Origin: JASEHD01 sp964471945
GTDB taxonomy: Bacteria > Bacteroidota > Ignavibacteria > UBA10030 > SZUA-254
DNA length: 8,951 nt
Reading direction: 5' to 3'
NCBI GenBank assembly: GCA_964471945.1
Contig: CAYYIJ010000087.1
Span: forward strand, 1 to 8,951
Shown here: positions 1 to 6,483 of the stretch, piece by piece
Numbering within the stretch: the stretch's first letter is position 1
How the letters are laid out: the number at the start of each line of letters is the position of its first letter
Notes under the pieces: model-generated
What the model saw: only the letters and a program-made list of their open reading frames with translations
The model's database searches: none
Told to the model about the DNA's origin: nothing
Program-made: the position numbers and the translations under genes

Positions 1-54
1 GGGTTTTTTATTGAATATTTCGACAAATATGCCGGAGTCGTAATTTATTAATTC

Positions 55-69
55 GTGATTCGTAATCAC
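55..69. repeat. Short perfect hairpin gtgatt-cgt-aatcac
   Basis: A 6-bp perfect inverted repeat with a 3-nt loop lies just left of the larger palindromic element, in a low-complexity tract with repeated attcgt/attcgta units. It may be part of the same intergenic repeat family or a fold in a transcript. No function can be assigned from sequence. Confidence 0.35.
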
Positions 70-74
70 TACTC

Positions 75-193
75 GAGACTTCTGAAAAATCACCCAAAGG
101 GTCACCCTGAATTCATTTCAGGGTCTTAAATCGCTTAGATTCCGAAACAAGTTCGGAATGACGGGTATGGTTTTATAATATTTCAGAAGTCTC
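75..193. repeat. Nested inverted-repeat element (MITE/REP-like), non-coding
   Basis: A 119-bp palindrome-rich block. The outer arms are a perfect 13-bp inverted repeat (75-87 against 181-193, core GAGACTTCTGAAA/TTTCAGAAGTCTC). Inside are three smaller stems: accc/gggt (92-95/99-102), ccctgaa/ttcaggg (105-111/117-123) and attccgaa/ttcggaat (139-146/152-159, 5-nt loop). There is no open reading frame of note inside it and no clear target-site duplication at the edges. The organisation (terminal inverted repeats around internal hairpins, intergenic, just past the 3' end of a gene) resembles a small non-autonomous mobile element or a REP-type repeat. The hairpins could also end transcription of the minus-strand lipoprotein gene. 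The inverted repeats are seen directly; mobility and copy number in the genome are inferred. Confidence 0.6.
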
Positions 194-239
194 TTCTATT
201 ATATCAAAGGTTAATCGATTATTCTGATAGTTTGTATGA

Positions 240-1247
240 TCACCAGTGGATACTTTCGGATTGGTATTGTAACTCCGTAACATAAACACGCCGAAAATAG
301 TAACTTGGTTCACCCTGTATCCATTTAGGATTATCCAAAATATACCCAGATGGTTCTGTTTCGCCCCCAATCCATACTGAACTGTCGACAAAATATTTTA
401 CAGTTCCTTCAATGGCACCCATCGGTAATTGTGGAAACCGATACCGATTATAAATGATTGCTTTTCGCTTATTATCAAAAAATAATTTTAATTCATTTGC
501 ATTAGTATAATATGAATTCACATCCAGTAAAGCACTAAAATAACGTGCTTCCCATTTACCAATAATATCGCCGCACCACATTTCTGTTGAATAAAGTGAT
601 TCAAGTTTTAGTCCATTACTATGGTATAGAGTGAACGAACCACCATATTGGTTGCATGGTCCTTGCCCACCGATACCATTAGGTTTCCGGAATTCAATCG
701 TTACGTCTCGAACAATAGATGGCGGAATATCTATTTTGCCTGTTACAACGTCTTCAAAATATTTAAAGAGCCATTTTCCATGAATATCGGAATCCTGATC
801 TTCCTTGATTACTTTAATAGGAGTAAAAGAAACAGGGAGAGGCGATTTCCGAAGAACTATCAAGTGTGCAGGATAGCCAATAGCTTGTCGTTGACCGATT
901 GGATGAAACTCGTGTGCATAGATTTTCAACGCCCTTCCCTCAAGTCTCACTCGATCTATCGTTACTCTGATGCTAACACTCGACCGCCAGCCAAGCAATA
1001 TTCCAATAACCATATCCCTCCGATAATCAATTTCAGGAAAAGCAGTCGACATTGGATATTTAGCAAGGAACTCGATCTCCTCTACCTTATTTCTCAGTGT
1101 AATCGTAGCGAGTTCTTGATTACTAAATGTATTCGAATTGTGAATAAGAGTTTCGAAAGTTAAGTTGGTTCTTTCCTCCACGATGTGATTTGAGTTATCT
1201 GAACAACCAAGAAAAAAACATACGATTAAAAAATAAAACACATTCAT
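240..1247 (-). CDS. Lipoprotein with PrcB_C-like and META (HslJ-like) domains
   Basis: 335-residue envelope protein read leftwards. I chose the ATG at 1247 over the upstream ATG at 1313. It is preceded by AAGGGG at a 7-nt spacing, and it starts a clean lipoprotein signal: a short hydrophobic stretch ending in FFLGC with the lipobox cysteine at residue 15. Residues ~73-143 resemble the PrcB_C fold (an IDY..DMVIGILLG strand, then a late hydrophobic VLRKSPLPVSF segment). Residues ~155-268 look like a META/HslJ domain: a GKW start, the GxCNxxGGSF signature at ~196-205, then STEMWCG at ~220-226, where family members usually have a Cys-containing turn. The last ~65 residues match nothing I know. 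META-domain lipoproteins are linked to stress and antibiotic tolerance in some species, but their biochemical role is unclear. The gene is transcribed divergently from pgsA. Lipoprotein and META calls are fairly firm; the PrcB_C call is weaker. Confidence 0.75.
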   Translation of the reverse strand: MNVFYFLIVCFFLGCSDNSNHIVEERTNLTFETLIHNSNTFSNQELATITLRNKVEEIEFLAKYPMSTAFPEIDYRRDMVIGILLGWRSSVSIRVTIDRVRLEGRALKIYAHEFHPIGQRQAIGYPAHLIVLRKSPLPVSFTPIKVIKEDQDSDIHGKWLFKYFEDVVTGKIDIPPSIVRDVTIEFRKPNGIGGQGPCNQYGGSFTLYHSNGLKLESLYSTEMWCGDIIGKWEARYFSALLDVNSYYTNANELKLFFDNKRKAIIYNRYRFPQLPMGAIEGTVKYFVDSSVWIGGETEPSGYILDNPKWIQGEPSYYFRRVYVTELQYQSESIHW

Positions 1248-1254
1248 AACGTTT

Positions 1255-1260
1255 CCCCTT
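1255..1260 (-). promoter_or_regulatory. Ribosome binding site of the META lipoprotein gene
   Basis: On the minus strand AAGGGG lies 7 nt before the ATG at 1247. It decides the start in favour of this ATG, which is also the one that gives a proper lipoprotein signal peptide. Confidence 0.6.
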
Positions 1261-1275
1261 TTTCTGAAAATATTT

Positions 1276-1292
1276 CTTAATAGAATATTAAG
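1276..1292. repeat. Inverted repeat cttaat-agaat-attaag in divergent spacer
   Basis: Perfect 6-bp arms around a 5-nt centre, extending to 7 of 8 matches, lie between the lipoprotein start and the pgsA start. It could be an operator or simply AT-rich chance symmetry. No known regulator motif is recognised. Confidence 0.25.
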
Positions 1293-1326
1293 GAATATCT
1301 CTTCAAAAATCAAATATTACCAATAC

Positions 1327-1358
1327 TTTGCAATTCCCTTAAAAAATGGTAAATTATG
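1327..1358 (+). promoter_or_regulatory. Candidate promoter for pgsA operon
   Basis: In the 128-bp divergent spacer, TTTG (1327-1330) is followed after exactly 19 nt by TAAATTATG (1350-1358). This resembles the Bacteroidota primary sigma consensus TTTG-N19/21-TAnnTTTG, with the last bases imperfect. The same bases also read as a weak sigma70 pair (TTGCAA, 16 nt, TAAATT). Transcription would start near 1360-1365, giving a leader of 10-15 nt before the ATG at 1376. This is inferred from spacing and position only. Confidence 0.35.
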
Positions 1359-1375
1359 AAAAACTATAAGAGACG

Positions 1376-1978
1376 ATGTCGATACCGAATTCATTAACAA
1401 CCTTCCGCATAATACTTACACCGGTTTTCGCACTCTGTCTCTTTTCTGAATCATCTTTCTGGAAACAAATATCCTTGATTGTTTACGTCGTGGCTGGCCT
1501 AACAGATTGGTACGATGGCTGGGTTGCGCGAAAATATGGTTATGTAACACGGTGGGGAAAATTTCTCGATCCATTAGCCGATAAAATTCTTTCACTCACC
1601 GCTCTCTTTTCATTCGTTTATTTGAATCTCATCGATGGGTGGATGGTCTGGGTTATCGTTATACGTGATTTCATCATAACTTCGCTCAGAAGTATCGCAG
1701 AATGGACAGATCAACCAATTATTACATCCAAAACCGCACAAGCAAAAACATTCGGTGAATTCATTGTAATCTATTACATACTCATAATGTACATAGCCAG
1801 TTCGATCCCTTGGATAAAACTTGATTTTAAAGAGTGGATAGAAAGTCTGATGCATCCGCAAGTTTTATTTGGTATGATGCTGCTTGTAACACTATCAACA
1901 ATAGGTACGGGAATAATGTACCTCATTGATAACAGAAAACTTTTACAAAAACTGTATGTCCGCTATCTCGGGACTTAA
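1376..1978 (+). CDS. pgsA: CDP-diacylglycerol--glycerol-3-phosphate 3-phosphatidyltransferase
   Basis: 200-residue inner-membrane enzyme that joins CDP-diacylglycerol and glycerol-3-phosphate to give phosphatidylglycerophosphate plus CMP, the committed step of anionic phospholipid synthesis. The N-terminal PNSLTTFRIILTPVFAL stretch is typical of the family. The complete CDP-alcohol phosphotransferase signature D-G-x2-A-R-x8-G-x3-D-x3-D is present (D47, G48, A51, R52, G61, D65, D69), so the metal-binding aspartates are intact. Several hydrophobic segments follow, around residues 73-90, 130-145 and 165-185. Length agrees with the family (about 180-200). It is the first gene of the + strand cluster and overlaps pgpA, whose product acts on its product. 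No strong Shine-Dalgarno sequence is visible. Confidence 0.95.
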   Translation: MSIPNSLTTFRIILTPVFALCLFSESSFWKQISLIVYVVAGLTDWYDGWVARKYGYVTRWGKFLDPLADKILSLTALFSFVYLNLIDGWMVWVIVIRDFIITSLRSIAEWTDQPIITSKTAQAKTFGEFIVIYYILIMYIASSIPWIKLDFKEWIESLMHPQVLFGMMLLVTLSTIGTGIMYLIDNRKLLQKLYVRYLGT

Positions 1979-2450
1979 TAGTAATTGTAAATCTATCCCT
2001 TTCACGGTAAGATTCATAGCAACAGGATTCTTCAGTGGGCACTCTCCTTTTGCTCCAGGTACATGCGGCAGTATTGTGGGAATTCTAATTTATGCGATCC
2101 CAGGATTTGAAACACCAATATCCATTTTAACTATAAGCATCCTTTGTTTTTTTATCGGCACGTATGTTTCATCTGTGATGGAAAATAGATTAGGTAACGA
2201 TCCATCATCAGTCGTCATCGATGAAATCGTTGGGATGTGGATTTCACTACTACTTCTTCCAAAAACATTTTTAATTATTCTTATCAGTTTTTTCTTCTTT
2301 AGAGCGTATGATATTTTCAAACCACAGCCGGCACGTTATGTTGAAAAATATAAAAATGGCTGGGGCATAATGCTCGATGATGTTGTAGCAGGAATTTATA
2401 CAAACATCAGTGTTCGAATCTTATTATTAATATTCCCAACAATTATTTAA
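1956..2450 (+). CDS. pgpA: Phosphatidylglycerophosphatase A
   Basis: 164-residue membrane phosphatase that removes the phosphate of phosphatidylglycerophosphate to give phosphatidylglycerol, the step directly after PgsA. Family hallmarks are all present: ATGFFSGHSPFAPGTCGS at ~22-39, the acidic DEIVGMW at 89-95, FRAYDIFKPQPAR at ~115-127, and GIMLDDVVAGIY at 137-148. Together these form the acidic, metal-dependent active site of the PgpA/YutG family. I prefer the ATG at 1956. The frame is also open from a TTG at 1926, but that would lengthen the overlap with pgsA to 53 bp. Neither start has a good ribosome binding site. With the ATG the overlap is 23 bp, which suggests translational coupling of two consecutive enzymes. 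Confidence 0.93.
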   Translation: MSAISGLNSNCKSIPFTVRFIATGFFSGHSPFAPGTCGSIVGILIYAIPGFETPISILTISILCFFIGTYVSSVMENRLGNDPSSVVIDEIVGMWISLLLLPKTFLIILISFFFFRAYDIFKPQPARYVEKYKNGWGIMLDDVVAGIYTNISVRILLLIFPTII

Positions 2451-2458
2451 AATCGTTC

Positions 2459-3700
2459 ATGAATGCTACTATTATTTCCATTGGCGATGAGATACTTAAT
2501 GGTATGGTTGTAAATACTAATGCTGCCTTTATCGCTGAAAAGCTAAATAGCATTGGCATCTACATCTTACGAATAGTTACAGTTGGGGATGATGAAAAAG
2601 AAATTCTAAATACATTCAAAGAATATTACAAACGAACTGACATTATAATTGTAACCGGAGGATTAGGCCCAACCCACGATGACGTTACTCGCAATGCAGT
2701 CTGCAAGTTTTTCGATGTTGAGCTTGTTTCAAGTGAAGAAGCATGTAAGAACGTTCAGAGCTACATGCAACAGAGGAACAGGGGATGGACACCCGCCGCA
2801 GAAGATCAAACATTTATTCCTGAGGGTGCTGTCATCATTCCAAATAAATTCGGAACTGCCGTAGGAGAGTTATTCGAGAAAGACGAGAGATTTTTTATCG
2901 TCATGCCAGGAGTACCGTACGAGATGAAAAGCATGATGAATGATTCCGTAATTCCATTTTTCCAAACAAAAAAAATCGGTAACGTTATCTTGCATAAAAC
3001 TTTGATGACAACTGGTATTCCAGAATCTGAAATAGCAAAACGATTAGGTAGCCTTGAAGAAATTATAGATGGAGAAAAACTTGCTTTCCTGCCTTCACCT
3101 ATGGGTGTTCGATTAAGAATTACAGTCTCTGGAGAAGAAAAAACGAAATGTGAAGCTAAATTACTTTCGATTGAGAAGAGAATACGTGACAGAATCGGAA
3201 AATATATTTATAGCATTGATGATGAAGAAATTGAAGCAGTTGTTGGTAAAATACTCACGGAAAAAAAATTAAAATTAGCAATCGCAGAATCATGCACTGG
3301 TGGGATGATCGCAAACAAATTCACGAATATCTCCGGTAGCTCTAACTATATACAACTCGCTGTTGTAACATACAGTAATAAATCTAAAATCGATCTTCTC
3401 AATGTACCCAAAGATTTAATAGATAAGCATGGGGCAGTTAGCAAAGAAGTTGCCGAAGCAATGGCATCGGGAGTTAGATCTATTGCCGGTTCAGATATTG
3501 GCATCTCAACAACAGGAATTGCTGGACCGACTGGGGGAACAAAAGAAAAACCAATCGGACTCGTCTGGATTGGCTTTTCAAATAATGAAGAAACTGCTGC
3601 TCAAAAATTTCAATTCGGTGAAGGAAGAATCCAGGTAAAAGAACGTGCTTCTCAAGCAGCCATTGATTTACTCAGACGTAAACTATTAAATATTGAATGA
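2459..3700 (+). CDS. cinA: CinA: NMN deamidase / ADP-ribose pyrophosphatase family protein
   Basis: 413 residues, a full-length two-domain CinA. The N-terminal MoCF-binding-like domain (COG1058) opens with IGDEILNG (8-15) and carries TGGLGPTHDD (66-75). Members have ADP-ribose pyrophosphatase activity. After a linker domain, the C-terminal PncC-type nicotinamide-nucleotide amidase domain (~265-410) shows AESCTGG (276-282), VVTYSNKSK and GIAGPTGGTKEKPIG (353-367), the conserved catalytic and substrate-binding segments. The deamidase recycles nicotinamide mononucleotide, a by-product of NAD-dependent DNA ligase. This gives a plausible metabolic reason for its long-standing linkage to recA; older work names it competence/damage-inducible. 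It starts 8 bp after pgpA without a clear Shine-Dalgarno sequence and ends 3 bp before thpR. Confidence 0.95.
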   Translation: MNATIISIGDEILNGMVVNTNAAFIAEKLNSIGIYILRIVTVGDDEKEILNTFKEYYKRTDIIIVTGGLGPTHDDVTRNAVCKFFDVELVSSEEACKNVQSYMQQRNRGWTPAAEDQTFIPEGAVIIPNKFGTAVGELFEKDERFFIVMPGVPYEMKSMMNDSVIPFFQTKKIGNVILHKTLMTTGIPESEIAKRLGSLEEIIDGEKLAFLPSPMGVRLRITVSGEEKTKCEAKLLSIEKRIRDRIGKYIYSIDDEEIEAVVGKILTEKKLKLAIAESCTGGMIANKFTNISGSSNYIQLAVVTYSNKSKIDLLNVPKDLIDKHGAVSKEVAEAMASGVRSIAGSDIGISTTGIAGPTGGTKEKPIGLVWIGFSNNEETAAQKFQFGEGRIQVKERASQAAIDLLRRKLLNIE

Positions 3701-3703
3701 CGT

Positions 3704-4276
3704 ATGGCAGGTATCCGAACATTTATCGCATTCGACACTCCCGATTCTATTAAAAAGGAAATGACCCAACTTCAACTTGAGTTGAAAAAATCAAACGCTG
3801 ATGTTAAATGGGATACCGAAGATAAATTTCATGCAACAATCAAGTTCTTGGGAAATGTTGAAGAAACTATCCTTCATCAACTGATCACGGCATGTGAATC
3901 ATCCTTAAATCATTTTCTCCCATTCGATATCTCATATCAATCGCTCGGTAGTTTTCCAAACAAAAAACATCCCCGCGTAATTTGGATCGGATGTGATGAT
4001 CGCGATGGTGCGTTACAACAAATTAAAAATGCTTTAGATACTATTCTTCTCCCATTCGGATTTGAGATTGAACAAAGACCCTTTCGTCCACATATAACAT
4101 TAGGTCGAGTAAAGAGTTTCAAAGGTCTAAATAATTTGCATCCTATGTTGGAAAAGCTTAACTTTGAACGTCGGGATGCTGTTATTCAGGAAATATTAAT
4201 AATGAAAAGTATCTTAAAACCACAAGGATCAGAATATTCAATCCTTAAAGCTATTCCACTAAAATCTAAAATCTAA
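3704..4276 (+). CDS. thpR: RNA 2',3'-cyclic phosphodiesterase (LigT/ThpR, 2H family)
   Basis: 190-residue cytosolic 2H phosphoesterase. The two defining HxTx motifs are intact: HATIKFLG at 43-50 and HITLGR at 130-135. Their histidines and threonines line one active site in the bilobal fold. The family opens 2',3'-cyclic phosphates on RNA ends to 2'-phosphates, and some members can join tRNA halves in vitro. The opening (RTFIAFDTPD) and the length are typical. It begins only 3 bp after the cinA stop, so it is almost certainly co-transcribed; cinA-thpR(ligT)-recA neighbourhoods are known from other bacteria such as Deinococcus. The physiological substrate is not settled for any bacterium. Confidence 0.93.
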   Translation: MAGIRTFIAFDTPDSIKKEMTQLQLELKKSNADVKWDTEDKFHATIKFLGNVEETILHQLITACESSLNHFLPFDISYQSLGSFPNKKHPRVIWIGCDDRDGALQQIKNALDTILLPFGFEIEQRPFRPHITLGRVKSFKGLNNLHPMLEKLNFERRDAVIQEILIMKSILKPQGSEYSILKAIPLKSKI

Positions 4277-4291
4277 AAGATAAGAACGATT

Positions 4292-4696
4292 ATGAGTTTA
4301 CAAAAAGTAAATAAAAAGAAAAGCACGGTTTTGTTTGTAGATGATGAGCCAGCATGGTTAGAAATAATACGACTCGCTTTACCTGATAAAAAATTAAACA
4401 TATTAACCGCCGAAGGTGGAGAGGCGGCTTTGAAAGCACTTCATAAAAAAGTGCCTGACCTTATCATGAGTGACGTTCATATGCCTTATATCAATGGTTT
4501 CGATCTCTTTCAAGAAGTTAAGAAAGATCCGAAACTAAACAAAATACCATACGTTTTTATGTCATCTATTGACGACTTCGATGCCAAACGAACTGCTAAA
4601 GATATCGGTGCGGATGGGTATATCGAAAAACCATTTGATTCCGAACAAATTAGAAACATAATCTCTGATTTATTATCGCGGTTTCATAAAAAATAA
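4292..4696 (+). CDS. Stand-alone response-regulator receiver domain protein
   Basis: 134 residues forming one CheY-like receiver domain and nothing else. The acidic pocket is D17/D18, the phospho-accepting aspartate is D61 in MSDVHMP, the switch Ser is at 91-92 (VFMSS), and the invariant lysine is K113 in EKPF. All key residues are present, so it should be phosphorylatable by a histidine kinase. There is no DNA-binding, enzymatic or other output domain, so it must work by protein-protein contact (CheY, Spo0F or DivK style). No histidine kinase lies in the window. It sits 15 bp after thpR and 46 bp before recA, an unexpected place for a signalling protein. A short basic N-terminal tail (KVNKKKS) precedes the fold. 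Receiver identity is certain; partner and role are unknown. Confidence 0.92.
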   Translation: MSLQKVNKKKSTVLFVDDEPAWLEIIRLALPDKKLNILTAEGGEAALKALHKKVPDLIMSDVHMPYINGFDLFQEVKKDPKLNKIPYVFMSSIDDFDAKRTAKDIGADGYIEKPFDSEQIRNIISDLLSRFHKK

Positions 4697-4701
4697 TCTG
4701 A

Positions 4702-4711
4702 GAAATATTTC
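4702..4711. promoter_or_regulatory. Perfect 10-bp palindrome upstream of recA
   Basis: GAAATATTTC lies in the only sizeable gap (46 bp) just before recA, 31 bp from its start codon. It matches neither the E. coli (CTGT-N8-ACAG) nor the Bacillus (GAAC-N4-GTTC) LexA box. It could be an operator for a lineage-specific LexA, or AT-rich chance. Confidence 0.25.
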
Positions 4712-4729
4712 CCATCATACAAGACAATG

Positions 4730-4736
4730 AAAGGAG
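4730..4736 (+). promoter_or_regulatory. Strong ribosome binding site of recA
   Basis: AAAGGAG is placed 6 nt before the recA ATG. It is one of the few strong Shine-Dalgarno sequences in the cluster, in keeping with the high demand for RecA and with a translation start independent of the genes upstream. Confidence 0.75.
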
Positions 4737-4742
4737 CACATA

Positions 4743-5807
4743 ATGCCAGAAGAAATAAATAAAGAATCACGATTACAAGCATTGAAAATTGCAGTTGAGC
4801 AAATTGAAAAACAGCACGGCAAAGGTGCTATTATGAAGCTCGATGAAGGACCTATCGCTAAGGTGGATTCAATATCTACCGGTTCGATCTCGCTCGATGC
4901 TGCTATCGGTATCGGTGGAATCCCGAGAGGCAGAGTTACAGAAATTTTTGGACCAGAAGCATCGGGAAAAACAACTATCTGTTTACAAGTGATTGCAGAA
5001 GCACAAAAGAAACAAGGTATCGCCGCATTCATTGATACCGAGCATGCACTCGACATCAACTATGCAAAGAAACTCGGCGTAGATGTTAACAACTTGATGC
5101 TTTCCCAACCGGAATATGGTGAACAGGCGCTGGAAATTGTTGAAACACTCGTGCGCAGCGGTGCATTAGATGTGATAGTCGTAGATTCAGTTGCTGCATT
5201 AACACCACGTGCTGAGATAGAAGGTGAGATGGGTGATCCTACTATGGGCGTTCAAGCTCGATTAATGTCGCAAGCACTCCGTAAATTGACCGCAGCAATC
5301 AGCAAGTCGAAAACATCAGTTATTTTTACGAACCAGCTTCGTCAGAAGATCGGTGTGATGTTCGGCAACCCAGAGACGACGACCGGTGGGAACGCATTAA
5401 AGTTCTACGCCTCTCTCCGACTCGACATCCGCCGCATTGAGGCTATTAAAGATGGACAAAATATTATAGGTAACCGTGTTAAAGTTAAAGTCGTAAAGAA
5501 TAAAGTCGCGCCACCATTTAAGGAAACACAATTTGAAATCCTGTACAATGAAGGAATCTCCCGGCTTGGCGATCTTATCGACACGGCAGTTGAGCACAAC
5601 ATTATAACAAAGAGCGGGTCATGGTTTGCATATGGCAGCGATCGAATTGGGCAGGGGCGAGATGCTGTGAAAAAATATCTCATCGAAAACGATAAGTTAG
5701 CAAAGCAAATAAATATCGAGGTCAGGAAGAAGATCGGCTTGATCGAAGATGATCAAACAAAGACTGCAAAACCGGAACCTGTGAAAAAGCCACCCGTAAA
5801 AACATAA
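4743..5807 (+). CDS. recA: Recombinase RecA
   Basis: 354-residue DNA-dependent ATPase that forms filaments on single-stranded DNA, carries out strand exchange and triggers LexA self-cleavage. Walker A is GPEASGKT (70-77), the catalytic glutamate is in FIDTEHA (E100), and Walker B is LDVIVVDS (142-149). The DNA-binding L2 segment follows TNQLRQKIG (196-204) with the NPETTTGGNALKFYAS signature. The C-terminus ends in a short Lys/Pro-rich tail (KPEPVKKPPVKT) rather than the very acidic tail of the E. coli protein. Base composition is the highest in the window (about 47% GC over 5041-5400 by hand count). It is followed after 18 bp by recX, its direct regulator. No recognised SOS box is seen upstream. 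Confidence 0.98.
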   Translation: MPEEINKESRLQALKIAVEQIEKQHGKGAIMKLDEGPIAKVDSISTGSISLDAAIGIGGIPRGRVTEIFGPEASGKTTICLQVIAEAQKKQGIAAFIDTEHALDINYAKKLGVDVNNLMLSQPEYGEQALEIVETLVRSGALDVIVVDSVAALTPRAEIEGEMGDPTMGVQARLMSQALRKLTAAISKSKTSVIFTNQLRQKIGVMFGNPETTTGGNALKFYASLRLDIRRIEAIKDGQNIIGNRVKVKVVKNKVAPPFKETQFEILYNEGISRLGDLIDTAVEHNIITKSGSWFAYGSDRIGQGRDAVKKYLIENDKLAKQINIEVRKKIGLIEDDQTKTAKPEPVKKPPVKT

Positions 5808-5825
5808 AGATTTGTTATCCAATCA

Positions 5826-6482
5826 ATGATTATAACAAAAATCGAAAGGCAGAAACGCCATCCCGATAGAGTAAATATTTATCTGGATGGCGAGTTTGCT
5901 TTAGGCTTACATAAAGAAGTAATTGTCAAGTTCGGTCTACGAAAAGGTGATGAACTACAGTCTGAGTTGATGGATAAATTAAATTCGACAGAAGAATTTA
6001 CACTTGCTAAACAAAAAGCACTCCGTTTCTTAAACTATAGGATGCGAAGCGAAAAAGAAGTCAGGACAAAACTGATTGAAAAAGAATTTCATCTGAAAAC
6101 CATTGATCAAGTTTTGGAATATCTTCGCTCCCTCGATTTTATCAACGACATAAAATTTGCCAAAGCGTTTATCAACGATTTTCAGATTAAAAAACCTGCG
6201 GGCAAACGACTTTTACAACAAAAGTTACGGCAAAAAGGAATATCGAACTCAATTATTCAAGACATACTGGGGAAGGTCGATGACTCTATTGAAAATAAAT
6301 CTGCTCTGGAGGCAGCTAAGAAACAACTGAAAAAGTATCGCATGTCAAGAAAAAAGATTGAGCCAATGAAGCAGCAGCAACAGATTGTCCGATTTCTTCA
6401 GAATAGAGGATTCACTTGGTCTATAATATCCACAGTTTTAAAAAATATTTTCCATAACAAAGAAATTGATTTGGAGGTTTAA
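5826..6482 (+). CDS. recX: Regulatory protein RecX
   Basis: 218-residue modulator that binds the RecA filament groove and limits or reverses its growth. A short beta-rich N-terminal region (~1-50, with VNIYLDGEFALGLHK) precedes three tandem three-helix repeats (about 58-105, 106-152 and 155-212). The family signature is clear: ALRFLNYRMRSEKEVRTKL, then YLRSLDFINDIKFAKAFI and KLRQKGIS. It is longer than the 166-residue E. coli protein and nearer to the longer RecX forms with an N-terminal extension. It lies 18 bp after recA and ends 1 bp before the exonuclease gene, so recA, recX and the exonuclease are probably one transcript. The start has no evident Shine-Dalgarno sequence. Confidence 0.93.
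   Translation: MIITKIERQKRHPDRVNIYLDGEFALGLHKEVIVKFGLRKGDELQSELMDKLNSTEEFTLAKQKALRFLNYRMRSEKEVRTKLIEKEFHLKTIDQVLEYLRSLDFINDIKFAKAFINDFQIKKPAGKRLLQQKLRQKGISNSIIQDILGKVDDSIENKSALEAAKKQLKKYRMSRKKIEPMKQQQQIVRFLQNRGFTWSIISTVLKNIFHNKEIDLEV
6473..6477 (+). promoter_or_regulatory. Ribosome binding site fixing the exonuclease start
   Basis: GGAGG lies inside the last codons of recX, 6 nt before the ATG at 6484. It decides that start over the upstream TTG at 6466, which would overlap recX further. Confidence 0.75.
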
Positions 6483-6483
6483 A

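Noticed and set aside
1..10. GGGTTTTTTA at the left edge as the tail of an intrinsic terminator
   Set aside because: Only the possible right arm and T-run are inside the window; without the left arm the hairpin cannot be shown.
648..1163. 171-codon + strand open frame opposite the lipoprotein gene
   Set aside because: It lies wholly antisense to a gene with a clear lipobox, META motif and ribosome site. Its translation has no recognisable domain and is best explained as a shadow frame.
1248..1313. N-terminal extension of the lipoprotein from the ATG at 1313
   Set aside because: It would bury the lipoprotein signal behind 22 residues, and the AAGGGG site favours the ATG at 1247.
1926..1955. 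Longer pgpA from a TTG start
   Set aside because: It has no ribosome site, overlaps pgsA by 53 bp and adds residues absent from typical PgpA proteins; the ATG at 1956 is adequate.
4292..4696. DNA-binding transcriptional response regulator
   Set aside because: The frame ends right after the receiver fold; there is no helix-turn-helix or other output domain and no sign of a frameshift removing one.
4715..5059. Minus-strand open frame across the recA start
   Set aside because: It is antisense to recA, rich in Ser/Ile/Cys from complementary codons, and has no recognisable motif.
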